In this document: positions 34,220 through 42,026 of the stretch, one piece after another
Numbering within the stretch: position 1 is the stretch's first letter
How the letters are laid out: each line of letters opens with the position of its first letter
Notes under the pieces: generated by a model
The model's database searches: none
What the model was told of the DNA's origin: nothing
What the model saw: the letters and a program-made list of their open reading frames with translations, nothing else
Made by a program: the position numbers and the translations under genes
Source: an uncultured Curtobacterium sp.
Lineage (GTDB): Bacteria; Actinomycetota; Actinomycetes; Actinomycetales; Microbacteriaceae
Direction: 5' to 3'
DNA length: 51,123 bases
Assembly: GCA_913778205.1 (NCBI GenBank)
Contig: CAJYUW010000015.1
Location: 1 to 51,123, forward strand

Positions 34220-36349
34220 CTACGCGATCTCGAAGACGTGGATCCCCGGCCCGTAGGCCGTGAAGACCTGCCCGGCCGGCCGCAGCCGCTCGTGGTCGCG
34301 GTGCTTCTCGCTCGACCAGGCGAGGCGGTACCCGAGGACGTCCTCGCGGACCGGCAGCGTGATGTCCCGCGTCCGTCCGCTGCCGTGCACGACGACGAGC
34401 ACCCGGTCGTACGGCTCGTGTTCCGGGGTCGACTCGACGTAGTACTGCAGCGCCCGGTGGATCGGTTCGTCCCAGCCCTCCACCGTCATCGGGCCGCCGT
34501 CGGGCCCGTACCAGGTCATCCGCGAGGCGCCGGGGGTCTCCCGACCCTCCACGCCGAACCGGGTCGGTCGGAGCGCCGGGTGGGCGGCCCGGAGCCGGGT
34601 CAGCTCGGCGACCGTGTTCGTCATCGACTCGGCGTCCTCGTCCGTCGACCAGTCGACCGGGGTGAGGTCCTCGGACACCACGTACGCGTTGTTGTTCCCG
34701 TGCTGGGTGCGGCTCCGCTCGTCGCCGGCGGTGAGCATCGGGACGCCCGCGGACAGCAGGAGCGTCCCGAGGAGGTTCCGCATGCTGCGTCCGCGTGCCG
34801 CACGCACGCCGCGGTCGGCCGTGTCGCCCTCGACGCCGTGGTTGAACGAGCGGTTGTCGTCGGAGCCGTCGCGGTCGTCCTCGCCGTTGGCGGCGTTGTG
34901 CTTGCGGTCGTGGGACACGAGGTCGAGCAGTGTGAACCCGTCGTGCGCGGTGACGAAGTCGACGCCGGCGAGCGGCCCGCGCTCCGCCCCGAACACGTGG
35001 CGCGACCCGGTGAGTGCGCCGGCGAGGGCGCCGATGCCCGTGCGCGGCGCCCCGTTGCGGCGCTCCTCGGCGATGTCGGTGAGCCAGAACTGCCGGACGG
35101 TGTTCCGGAAGCCGTCGTTCCACTCGCTCACCGGGGACACCCGCGGTCGCGCGCCGGAGCCGGCGCCCGTCCCGGAGCCGGAGCCGGAGCCGGCGCCCGT
35201 CCCGGAGCCGTCGTCGGGCTCGCCGTCCGCCACCGCGCCGCCGAACGCCCCCGTCCGCCAGCCGTCGGGTCCGACGTCCCACGGCTCGGCGATGAGCAGG
35301 ACGTCCCGCAGGTCGGGGTGCTCGCGGATCCGTCCGAGCAGCGGGTGCGCGGGGTCGAAGACGTGCCGGTCGTCCCGGGCCAGCGCGGCCATCAGGTCGA
35401 ACCGGAAGCCGTCGACGCGCACCTCGCGTGCCCAGTACCGGAGGCTGTCGACCACGAGGTCCGCGGTCGCGGCGTGCGAGGTGTCGGGCGTGTTCCCGCA
35501 CCCGGTCGTGTCGTAGTAGGCGTCGGCGTCGGTCGCCCAGCGGTAGTGGTTCGCCCCGTCGAGGCCGCGCAGCGACGACGTCGGTCCACCGAGGCCCTCC
35601 TCCGCGGTGTGGTTGTAGACGACGTCGAGGACGACCTGGATGCCCGCCTCGTGCAGGAGCCGCACCATGCCCTTGAACTCGCGGAGGACGGCCGAGGCGC
35701 CGGCGGCCCTGGCACCGGGGGAGGCGTAGGCGGCGTGCGGCGCGAAGAACCCGAGCGAGTTGTACCCCCAGGCGTTCTCCCGACCCGCGTCCCGGAGCCA
35801 CCGCTCGGTGTCGAACGCGTGCACCGGCAGCAGCTCGAGGGTGGTCACGCCGATCCGGTGCAGGTGCGCGATCGTGCTCTCGTGCGCGATGCCCGCGTAC
35901 GTGCCGCGCAGCTCCTCGGGGACGGACGGGTTCGCCGCGGTCAGGGTCCGGACGTTCGCCTCGTAGAGCACGACCCGGTCGAGCGGCGTCCGGGGAGCCA
36001 CCGAGTCGCCCCAGTCGAAGGCGTCGTCGACCACCTCGGCGCTCCAGCGCGCGGGGGAGTCGACGGGCACGATCCCGCGCGCGGCCGGGTCGAGCAGGGG
36101 ACGCGTCGGGTCGAACGCGTGACGCGGCCCGGTCGGCCCGTCGGCGAGCAGGTGGTAGCGGTCGCCGGGGACGACCCCGGGCACCTCGACGCACCAGCGG
36201 TCGCCGTCGGCGTCGCGCGTCAAGGGGTACGCACCACGTCCCTCGACCACGAGCGTGAGCGCTGCAGCGGACGCCGAGCGGACCGTGAACCGCGCGGGAC
36301 CGTCACCGAGGACGAGGCCCGGCAGGGCGGAGGTCGCGGTCTGGTGCAT
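34220..36349 (-). CDS. glgX: Glycogen debranching enzyme GlgX
   Basis: A 709-residue GH13_11 isoamylase that removes alpha-1,6 branches. Domains: N-terminal CBM48-like region, then the barrel with NAWGYNSLGFFAPHAAY, DVVYNHTAEEG, DGFRFDLMAALAR (nucleophile Asp), LLIAEPWDVGPDGW (acid Glu) and TAHDGFTLLDLVSHDRKHN (His-Asp). Between GAFG and SEWNDGFRN an insertion of about 35 residues rich in Gly, Ser, Thr and Ala is encoded by short tandem repeats (35154-35201). This loop is short in typical GlgX. ATG at 36349 is used; a GTG eight codons earlier is possible. It diverges from the cysteine desulfurase gene. Confidence 0.94.
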   Translation of the reverse strand: MHQTATSALPGLVLGDGPARFTVRSASAAALTLVVEGRGAYPLTRDADGDRWCVEVPGVVPGDRYHLLADGPTGPRHAFDPTRPLLDPAARGIVPVDSPARWSAEVVDDAFDWGDSVAPRTPLDRVVLYEANVRTLTAANPSVPEELRGTYAGIAHESTIAHLHRIGVTTLELLPVHAFDTERWLRDAGRENAWGYNSLGFFAPHAAYASPGARAAGASAVLREFKGMVRLLHEAGIQVVLDVVYNHTAEEGLGGPTSSLRGLDGANHYRWATDADAYYDTTGCGNTPDTSHAATADLVVDSLRYWAREVRVDGFRFDLMAALARDDRHVFDPAHPLLGRIREHPDLRDVLLIAEPWDVGPDGWRTGAFGGAVADGEPDDGSGTGAGSGSGSGTGAGSGARPRVSPVSEWNDGFRNTVRQFWLTDIAEERRNGAPRTGIGALAGALTGSRHVFGAERGPLAGVDFVTAHDGFTLLDLVSHDRKHNAANGEDDRDGSDDNRSFNHGVEGDTADRGVRAARGRSMRNLLGTLLLSAGVPMLTAGDERSRTQHGNNNAYVVSEDLTPVDWSTDEDAESMTNTVAELTRLRAAHPALRPTRFGVEGRETPGASRMTWYGPDGGPMTVEGWDEPIHRALQYYVESTPEHEPYDRVLVVVHGSGRTRDITLPVREDVLGYRLAWSSEKHRDHERLRPAGQVFTAYGPGIHVFEIA

Positions 36350-36376
36350 GACGTCAAGGGTACGAGGGCCCACAGG

Positions 36377-36382
36377 TATCCT
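36377..36382 (+). promoter_or_regulatory. -10 box TATCCT of the cysteine desulfurase gene
   Basis: TATCCT lies 45 bases before the GTG start, in the divergent gap with glgX. A GGGAG ribosome site follows at 36418-36422. Confidence 0.45.
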
Positions 36383-36427
36383 GGAAACGCCCGATCAGGG
36401 GGCACGCCTCGTCGATGGGAGAGCACC

Positions 36428-37612
36428 GTGACGGTCTACCTGGACCACGCTGCGACGACGCCGATGACGCCGGAGGCGCTCGCCGTGTTCACGACGGCGC
36501 TGCAGACGGTCGGCAACCCGTCCTCGATCCACGGTGCCGGGCAGCGGGCGCGCATGCTCCTCGAGGACGGCCGCGCCGCGGTCGCTCGTTCGCTCGACGC
36601 GGACCCGGTCGAGGTCGTCTTCACCTCGGGCGGCACCGAGAGCATCAACACCGCGCTGAAGGGCCTGTTCTGGGCGCGACAGCGGGACCGCGCGCGGCCC
36701 CGCATCGTGGTCCCGGCGGGGGAGCACCACGCGACCGTCGACACGGTCGAGTGGCTGGAGCACCACGAGGGCGCGGTCGTCGACGTGGTCCCGTTGGACG
36801 CGCAGGGCCGGGTCGACACGGCCGCCCTGGAGGCCCGGCTCGCCTCCGCCGACGACGTCGCCCTGGTCACGTTCCTGTGGGCGAACAACGAGGTCGGCAC
36901 GCTCCAGCCGGTCCGGCGGATCGTCGAGGCCGCGCACGCCGCCGGCGTGCCCGTGCACAGCGACGCGGTCGCCGCCTACGGGCAGGTGCCGGTGTCGTTC
37001 CGGGCGTCCGGCCTCGACGCCCTCAGCGTCTCGGCGCACAAGGTCGGCGGCCCGGTCGGCGTCGGGGCCCTCGTGCTCGGACGCCGCGCCACGGTGGAGC
37101 CGCTCATCCACGGGGGCGGACAGCAGCGACAGGTCCGCAGCGGGACGCAGGACGCACCCGCGGCGGCGGCGTTCGGGGTCGCCGCCACGGCAGCGGCGGC
37201 GGTGGCGGCTGCCGGTGACGACGCCGTCCGTGCGCTGCGGGACCGGCTCGTGGCCGGGGTCCGCGCGACGGTGCCGTCGGCGGTGCTCATGGGCGACCCG
37301 GTCGACCGGCTGCCCGGCAACGCGCACTTCACGTTCCCGGGGTGCGAGGGCGACTCCCTGCTGTTCCTGCTCGACGCCGCCGGGGTCGCGGTGTCCACCG
37401 GTTCGGCGTGCCAGGCCGGTGTGCCGGAGCCGTCGCACGTGCTCCTCGCCATGGGCCTGTCCGAGGAGGACGCCCGCGGCGCCCTGCGGGTCACGCTGGG
37501 GCACACCACGACGGGCGCCGACGTCGACGCGTTCCTCGCGGCCCTGCCCGACGCCGTGGCGCGCGCGAGCGCGGCGGGGATGGCGTCCCGGGCGCCCGTC
37601 CTCGGGCGCTGA
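36428..37612 (+). CDS. Cysteine desulfurase (IscS/NifS class)
   Basis: A 394-residue PLP enzyme that takes sulfur from cysteine for Fe-S clusters and tRNA thiolation. Lys205 (VSAHKVGGP) binds PLP and Cys328 ([17 protein letters not shown]) is the persulfide residue. The N-terminus [15 protein letters not shown] and [15 protein letters not shown] are family signatures. The active-site loop places it in group I (IscS/NifS). In many actinobacteria such a gene is next to mnmA; here prfB follows instead, so the link to 2-thiouridine synthesis cannot be confirmed. GTG start with GGGAG eight bases upstream. Confidence 0.92.
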   Translation: MTVYLDHAATTPMTPEALAVFTTALQTVGNPSSIHGAGQRARMLLEDGRAAVARSLDADPVEVVFTSGGTESINTALKGLFWARQRDRARPRIVVPAGEHHATVDTVEWLEHHEGAVVDVVPLDAQGRVDTAALEARLASADDVALVTFLWANNEVGTLQPVRRIVEAAHAAGVPVHSDAVAAYGQVPVSFRASGLDALSVSAHKVGGPVGVGALVLGRRATVEPLIHGGGQQRQVRSGTQDAPAAAAFGVAATAAAAVAAAGDDAVRALRDRLVAGVRATVPSAVLMGDPVDRLPGNAHFTFPGCEGDSLLFLLDAAGVAVSTGSACQAGVPEPSHVLLAMGLSEEDARGALRVTLGHTTTGADVDAFLAALPDAVARASAAGMASRAPVLGR

Positions 37613-37693
37613 GCGGTCCTCCACAGCCGGCCGTCCCGTCACCGGTGTCCACCGGCACGACGCGAGCCGTGCCTCCCGGGCGGAGAGCGCCGG

Positions 37694-37699
37694 TAGGAT
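37694..37699 (+). promoter_or_regulatory. -10 box TAGGAT for leaderless prfB
   Basis: TAGGAT ends eight bases before the prfB ATG and no Shine-Dalgarno sequence intervenes. Transcription would start at or one base from the start codon. Confidence 0.55.
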
Positions 37700-37707
37700 C
37701 GTCGATC

Positions 37708-38817
37708 ATGGTCGAACTGGACTTCTCCGAGCAACTCTCCGCCCTCCGCGAGACGTTCGGCAACATCCGCTCCGTGGTCGACGTCGACCGCCTGCAGCGG
37801 GACATCGCCGAGCTGAGCGAGCAGGCGGGCGCACCCGACCTGTGGGACGACGTCGAGCACGCGCAGCAGGTGACGAGCGCGCTGTCGCACCGGCAGGCCG
37901 AGCTCCGGAAGATCACCGACACCGAGCAGCGGATCGACGACCTCGAGGTCCTCGTCGAGATGGCGAACGAGGCCGACGACCAGGACTCCGCGGACGAGGC
38001 GCAGGCCGAGCTCAAGGCGATCCAGAAGACCATGGGCGACCTCGAGGTGCAGACGCTCCTCGACGGCGAGTACGACGAACGTCCCGCGGTCATCACGATC
38101 CGCGCCGGTGCGGGCGGTGTCGACGCCGCCGACTTCGCCGAGATGCTCCTGCGCATGTACCTGCGCTACACCGAGCAGCACGGCTACAAGACGACCGTGA
38201 TGGACACCTCCTACGCGGAGGAAGCGGGCATCAAGTCCGCGACGTTCGAGGTCGACGCGCCCTACGCGTTCGGCACGCTCTCGGTCGAGGCCGGCACGCA
38301 CCGACTCGTCCGGATGTCGCCGTTCGGCGCCGCGGGCAAGCGGCAGACGTCCTTCGCCGCGGTCGAGGTCATCCCGCTCATGCCGGAGACCGAGGCGATC
38401 GACATCCCGGAGAACGACATCCGGGTCGACGTCTTCCGCTCGTCCGGCCCCGGCGGGCAGTCCGTCAACACGACCGACTCCGCCGTCCGCATCACCCACC
38501 TGCCGACCGGCACCGTCGTGTCGATGCAGAACGAGAAGTCGCAGATCCAGAACCGCGCCGCCGCGATGCGCGTCCTGCAGTCGCGCCTGCTCCTGCTCAA
38601 GAAGGAGGAGGAGAACGCGAAGAAGAAGGAGCTCGCGGGGAACATCACCGCGAGCTGGGGCGACCAGATCCGCTCGTACGTCCTCGCGCCGTACCAGATG
38701 GTGAAGGACCTCCGGAGCGAGCACGAGGTCAACAACCCGTCCGCGGTGTTCGACGGCGACCTCGACGGCTTCATCAACGCGGGCATCCGCTGGCGCAAGC
38801 AGGGCGACGATTCCTGA
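37708..38817 (+). CDS. prfB: Peptide chain release factor 2
   Basis: A 369-residue RF2 that reads UGA and UAA. The tripeptide that recognises stops is Ser204-Pro205-Phe206 ([16 protein letters not shown]). The peptidyl-hydrolysis motif is Gly249-Gly250-Gln251 ([18 protein letters not shown]). The gene is uninterrupted: the in-frame UGA and programmed +1 frameshift of E. coli prfB are absent, so that feedback is lost. The ATG is probably leaderless. It is followed by ftsE-ftsX and smpB, a common actinobacterial order. Confidence 0.97.
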   Translation: MVELDFSEQLSALRETFGNIRSVVDVDRLQRDIAELSEQAGAPDLWDDVEHAQQVTSALSHRQAELRKITDTEQRIDDLEVLVEMANEADDQDSADEAQAELKAIQKTMGDLEVQTLLDGEYDERPAVITIRAGAGGVDAADFAEMLLRMYLRYTEQHGYKTTVMDTSYAEEAGIKSATFEVDAPYAFGTLSVEAGTHRLVRMSPFGAAGKRQTSFAAVEVIPLMPETEAIDIPENDIRVDVFRSSGPGGQSVNTTDSAVRITHLPTGTVVSMQNEKSQIQNRAAAMRVLQSRLLLLKKEEENAKKKELAGNITASWGDQIRSYVLAPYQMVKDLRSEHEVNNPSAVFDGDLDGFINAGIRWRKQGDDS

Positions 38818-38852
38818 GCGTCCTCGCGGCGGAGTCGAGCCGCGCGCCTCGG

Positions 38853-38880
38853 TTGACTTCCGGCCGGGCCGACCTACCCT
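38853..38880 (+). promoter_or_regulatory. ftsEX promoter
   Basis: TTGACT (38853-38858) and TACCCT (38875-38880) are 16 bases apart, the best paired boxes in the window. The -10 box ends nine bases before the ftsE ATG, so the leader is nearly absent. Confidence 0.65.
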
Positions 38881-38889
38881 GATCCGGTC

Positions 38890-39648
38890 ATGATCAAATT
38901 CGACCAGGTCACCAAGGTGTACTCGGGCAACCCGAGTCCTGCGCTCGACGACATCTCCCTCGAGATCCTCAAGGGCGAGTTCGTCTTCCTCGTGGGCGCG
39001 TCCGGCTCCGGCAAGTCCAGCTTCCTGCGCCTCGTGCTCAAGGAGGAGAAGCCCTCGCGCGGGCAGATCCACGTGCTCGGGCAGCGTCTCGGCGCCCTGT
39101 CGTCACGCAAGGTCCCGTACTTCCGGCGGAACCTCGGCGTCGTCTTCCAGGACTTCCGACTCCTGCCGAACAAGAACGTCTTCGACAACGTCGCGTTCTC
39201 GCTGCAGGTGATCGGCAAGAGCAAGGGCTTCATCAGCGAGGCCGTCACCGATGTGCTCAAGCTCGTCGGTCTCGCCGGCAAGGCCACCCGAATGCCGCAC
39301 GAACTGTCCGGTGGCGAGCAGCAGCGCGTCGCGATCGCCCGCGCGGTGGTCAACAAGCCGGCGATCCTCCTCGCCGACGAGCCGACGGGCAACCTCGACC
39401 CCACGACCTCGGCGGGGATCATGGCCCTGCTCGAACGCATCAACCAGGGCGGCACCACCGTGCTCATGGCGACGCACGACGCCAGCATCGTGAACCAGAT
39501 GCAGCGCCGGGTGATCGAGCTGTCGAACGGCACGATCCTGCGCGACGAGCAGTCCGGTGGCTACCAGACCCAGGCCGTCCCGATCCAGCGAGGCAACACC
39601 GTGTCGAACACCACCGGCATCCAGACCATCCCGGGGATCATCCGATGA
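38890..39648 (+). CDS. ftsE: Cell division ATP-binding protein FtsE
   Basis: A 252-residue ABC ATPase. Walker A is GASGSGKSS (about residues 36-44), the signature is [14 protein letters not shown], Walker B is [12 protein letters not shown] and the H-loop is in MATHDASI. The last 30 residues are a Gln/Thr-rich tail after the core. With FtsX it activates peptidoglycan hydrolases at division; in actinobacteria RipC is the known partner. The ATG is next to the promoter; the TGA overlaps the ftsX ATG. Confidence 0.96.
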   Translation: MIKFDQVTKVYSGNPSPALDDISLEILKGEFVFLVGASGSGKSSFLRLVLKEEKPSRGQIHVLGQRLGALSSRKVPYFRRNLGVVFQDFRLLPNKNVFDNVAFSLQVIGKSKGFISEAVTDVLKLVGLAGKATRMPHELSGGEQQRVAIARAVVNKPAILLADEPTGNLDPTTSAGIMALLERINQGGTTVLMATHDASIVNQMQRRVIELSNGTILRDEQSGGYQTQAVPIQRGNTVSNTTGIQTIPGIIR

Positions 39649-40559
39649 GGCTCGGGCTCGTCATGTCCGAGGTCGGCTCGGGACTGCGGCGGAACGCGTC
39701 GATGGTCGTCTCCGTCGTCCTCGTGACCTTCATCTCCCTGACCTTCGTCGGCACCGCGATCCTGCTCCAGATGCAGATCAACCAGATGAAGGGGTACTGG
39801 TACGACCGCGCGCAGGTCGCCGTCTACCTCTGCACCGACACCGACACGACGGGCAACTGCACGGGCGCGAAGGCGACCGCGGACCAGCAGGCACAGGTCA
39901 AGGCACAGCTCGAGTCGTCGACGCTGAAGCCGTACATCGAGAAGTTCTACTTCGAGAACCAGCAGGACGCCTACACGCGGTTCAAGCAGCAGTTCAAGGA
40001 CTCGCCCGCGACGGAGTTCGTCAAGCCCGAGTACCTCAACGAGACCTACTGGGTGAACCTCAAGAACCCGTCGCAGTCCGACGTCCTCGTCGAGAGCCTG
40101 TCGAAGGTGGCCGGCGTGCAGAGCGTCGTCGACCAGCGCGGGTACCTGCAGCCGATCTTCAACCTGCTCAACGCCTCGTCCTACACGGCGATCGGCATCG
40201 CGGCGCTCATGCTCGTCGCGGCGGTGCTGCTCATCGCCACGACGATCCGGTTGTCGGCGTTCAGCAGGCGGCGAGAGCTCGGCATCATGCGACTCGTGGG
40301 GGCGTCGAACCGGTTCATCCAGACGCCGTTCGTGCTCGAGGGGGTGATCGCCGCGGCCATCGGGGCGGTCCTCGCGGGCGGGGCGATCACGGCTGTCGTG
40401 TGGTTCTTCGTCCGGAACTACCTCGCGGTGCGCTTCTCCGGCACGGCCTTCATCGGCATGGGCGACGCCGCGATCGTCGTCCCCGCGGTGGTCGTCATCG
40501 GGGTGCTGCTCGCCGGGCTGTCGGCGTTCGTCGCGATCCGTCGCTACCTCAAGGTCTGA
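39645..40559 (+). CDS. ftsX: Cell division membrane protein FtsX
   Basis: A 304-residue FtsX with four transmembrane helices: one near residues 18-42 and three in the C-terminal third ([22 protein letters not shown] and following). The large extracellular loop (about 45-170) contains Cys residues at [14 protein letters not shown] that may form a disulfide. [31 protein letters not shown] is the conserved cytoplasmic FtsX/MacB-type coupling motif. The start overlaps ftsE (ATGA), showing one operon. Confidence 0.95.
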   Translation: MRLGLVMSEVGSGLRRNASMVVSVVLVTFISLTFVGTAILLQMQINQMKGYWYDRAQVAVYLCTDTDTTGNCTGAKATADQQAQVKAQLESSTLKPYIEKFYFENQQDAYTRFKQQFKDSPATEFVKPEYLNETYWVNLKNPSQSDVLVESLSKVAGVQSVVDQRGYLQPIFNLLNASSYTAIGIAALMLVAAVLLIATTIRLSAFSRRRELGIMRLVGASNRFIQTPFVLEGVIAAAIGAVLAGGAITAVVWFFVRNYLAVRFSGTAFIGMGDAAIVVPAVVVIGVLLAGLSAFVAIRRYLKV

Positions 40560-40627
40560 CGGCGGCCGCTGCCGGCTTGCCGGCCTGCCGCCTTGCCGGC
40601 CTGCCGCGGCCCCGAGTCTCGGCTGGG

Positions 40628-40665
40628 CGGACAGTTTCGCGGCGACCGCGGCCCGGAACTGTCCG
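40628..40665. repeat. Inverted repeat in the ftsX-smpB gap
   Basis: CGGACAGTT (40628-40636) and AACTGTCCG (40657-40665) are perfect inverted copies. They are flanked on both sides by direct copies of CCGAGTCTCGG (about 40613-40623 and 40671-40681). The nested symmetry resembles a REP-type palindromic unit. The rest of the gap holds the heptamer repeat. Confidence 0.6.
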
Positions 40666-40694
40666 CGGGGCCGAGTCTCGGGCCACCCTGCACG

Positions 40695-40729
40695 GTGCGC
40701 AGTGCGCAGTGCGCAGTGCGCAGTGCGCA
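40695..40729. repeat. Heptanucleotide tandem repeat (GTGCGCA)5
   Basis: Five exact copies of GTGCGCA, flanked by two copies of TGCACGGTGCGC (about 40689 and 40731), with two degenerate units to 40749. The whole gap 40560-40853 (294 bases) has no gene; it contains this array, the inverted repeat and the smpB promoter region. Confidence 0.9.
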
Positions 40730-40794
40730 GTGCACGGTGCGCAGTGCGCGGCGCGCGGCGCGCCGGGAAGGTGCGGCGTTCGGCCGGTGTTCAG

Positions 40795-40800
40795 TACGCT
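40795..40800 (+). promoter_or_regulatory. -10 box TACGCT of smpB
   Basis: TACGCT lies 53 bases before the smpB start; -35 not evident. Confidence 0.4.
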
Positions 40801-40853
40801 GGAGGGCTGCGCCGGACACCGGGTCCGGAACGCACGCCACGAGAGGAGTCGTC

Positions 40854-41330
40854 ATGGCCAAGGAACGCGGTGAGAAGATCGTCGCCACGAACCGTCGCGC
40901 CCGCCACGACTACCTCATCGAGGACACGTACGAGGCGGGCATGGTGCTCTCGGGCACCGAGGTGAAGTCCCTGCGGCAGGGGCGGGCGTCCCTGGTGGAC
41001 GGGTACGCCTTCATCGACGGGGGAGAGGCCTGGCTCGACGCCGTGCACATCCCCGAGTACACCGAGGGCACCTGGAACAACCACTCGCCCCGCCGGAAGC
41101 GCAAGCTCCTCCTGCACAAGCAGCAGATCGTCAAGATCTCGCACAAGACGGCACAGGGCGGCTACACGCTCGTACCGTTGCAGATCTACTTCCACGACGG
41201 TCGGGCCAAGGTCGAGATCGCGATCGCGAAGGGCAAGCGCGAGTTCGACAAGCGCCAGGCGCTCCGCGAGAAGACCGACAAGCGTGAGGCCGAACGGGCC
41301 ATGCGTCTGCGGAACCGCGTCGGCGAGTAG
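40854..41330 (+). CDS. smpB: tmRNA-binding protein SmpB
   Basis: A 158-residue SmpB that binds the tRNA-like part of tmRNA and brings it to stalled ribosomes. Family motifs: [53 protein letters not shown] and the Lys/Arg-rich C-terminal tail ([24 protein letters not shown]) that enters the decoding centre. ATG with AGAGGAG (40842-40848) upstream. The ssrA gene starts 95 bases after the stop, so protein and RNA partner are neighbours. Confidence 0.97.
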   Translation: MAKERGEKIVATNRRARHDYLIEDTYEAGMVLSGTEVKSLRQGRASLVDGYAFIDGGEAWLDAVHIPEYTEGTWNNHSPRRKRKLLLHKQQIVKISHKTAQGGYTLVPLQIYFHDGRAKVEIAIAKGKREFDKRQALREKTDKREAERAMRLRNRVGE

Positions 41331-41350
41331 CGCGACGCACCTTGGTCGAC

Positions 41351-41356
41351 TAGACT
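41351..41356 (+). promoter_or_regulatory. -10 box TAGACT of ssrA
   Basis: TAGACT lies 74 bases before the mature tmRNA 5' end. The precursor leader contains CCGCTC/GAGCGG (near 41363-41378), a short hairpin that may assist 5' processing. Confidence 0.5.
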
Positions 41357-41424
41357 GAGGGACCGCTCGAACGAGCGGATTGGGAACTCAACAGCGTGAC
41401 AGCGGCTCGTCTGTCGGCCCGTAC

Positions 41425-41801
41425 GGGGATGATCGGTTTCGACATCGCCTGTGTGCCGACGGGAAGCGGGCCGAGGACCCACGGTCATCTCGTGAACGAT
41501 CCGTGGAAAACAACAAGTGCCAATTCCAAGCGCACTGACTTCGCTCTCGCTGCGTAAGCAGCCCAGCACATGAAGTCCGTCGGCCAGGTGACCGTCCCCT
41601 AACCTGATCCCGGCGTCATCCAGAGGACTCGCTGCACGGTTGCGCCTCAGGGCCGTGCGGGACTTGCACTGAGACTGGGCCCGTCGTCCAAGATGCCGGT
41701 AGCAATGGACGGGGCCGAGCAGAACGCCTCATCCGGCTACGCCCGTAGAAGACGTCGAACCGCAGCGTTGGACGGGGGTTCGATTCCCCCCATCTCCACC
41801 A
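41425..41801 (+). ncRNA. ssrA: Transfer-messenger RNA (tmRNA)
   Basis: The 377-base tmRNA rescues stalled ribosomes and tags the peptide. The 5' end GGGGATGATCGGTTTCGAC and the 3' end GGTTCGATTCCCCCCATCTCCACCA pair as the acceptor stem (GGGGATG with CATCTCC). The CCA is encoded. The reading frame at 41519-41557 encodes ANSKRTDFALAA and TAA, the typical actinobacterial degradation tag. Both ends are intact and no duplicate of the 3' end is seen, so no element has inserted here. It is one-piece, not permuted. Confidence 0.97.
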
Positions 41802-41841
41802 ACGCCGACGGACGGCCGCTGTCACGCCGAGTTCTCCTGAG

Positions 41842-41865
41842 CGCCCCGCTCGCACGAGCGGGGCG
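41842..41865 (+). terminator. Terminator after tmRNA
   Basis: CGCCCCGCTC (41842-41851) pairs with GAGCGGGGCG (41856-41865) around GCAC, followed by TTCGTCGT. It is 40 bases past the tmRNA 3' end. Confidence 0.8.
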
Positions 41866-41883
41866 TTCGTCGTCTCCGGCAGG

Positions 41884-41889
41884 TACACT
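41884..41889 (+). promoter_or_regulatory. -10 box TACACT of the APC permease gene
   Basis: TACACT lies after the tmRNA terminator and would start a leader of about 130 bases. Confidence 0.42.
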
Positions 41890-41894
41890 CGGTG

Positions 41895-41965
41895 CGGACA
41901 GCCTGAGGGATCGTACAGGGCCAATGTTTCCACCTCATTAAATAATCCGGCGAGAGTCCTGTCCG
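41895..41965 (+). promoter_or_regulatory. Candidate structured leader of the APC permease gene
   Basis: CGGACAG (41895-41901) can pair with CTGTCCG (41959-41965), closing a 57-base domain. Inside, TGAGG (41904-41908) pairs with CCTCA (41933-41937). The domain contains an unusually AT-rich stretch (CATTAAATAATCC). It starts within a few bases of the predicted transcript start. This is the geometry of a riboswitch aptamer, but I do not recognise a known class. Confidence 0.38.
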
Positions 41966-42026
41966 GTGCCATTGTCGATGCACGCGACCCCCGAGGGAGG
42001 GGTGGCGTCACTCGACAGGAGCAACA

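Noticed and set aside
34238..36427. Long forward frame antisense to glgX joined to the desulfurase frame
   Set aside because: The antisense part is a shadow of glgX; only the part from 36428 is a real protein.
37708..37860. Programmed +1 frameshift in prfB
   Set aside because: The frame is open from the ATG through the whole gene with no UGA or slippery CUU-UGA site.
41777..41801. tmRNA 3' end as an integration site
   Set aside because: The end is intact, there is no second copy of it and no integrase in the window; the permease and following genes look chromosomal.
41693..41941. Small open frame across the end of tmRNA
   Set aside because: It overlaps the mature tmRNA 3' half and terminator, so it is a chance frame.
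41895..42002. Match to c-di-AMP, TPP, SAM, glycine or guanidine riboswitches
   Set aside because: None of the conserved cores that I know for these classes is present; only generic stems are seen.
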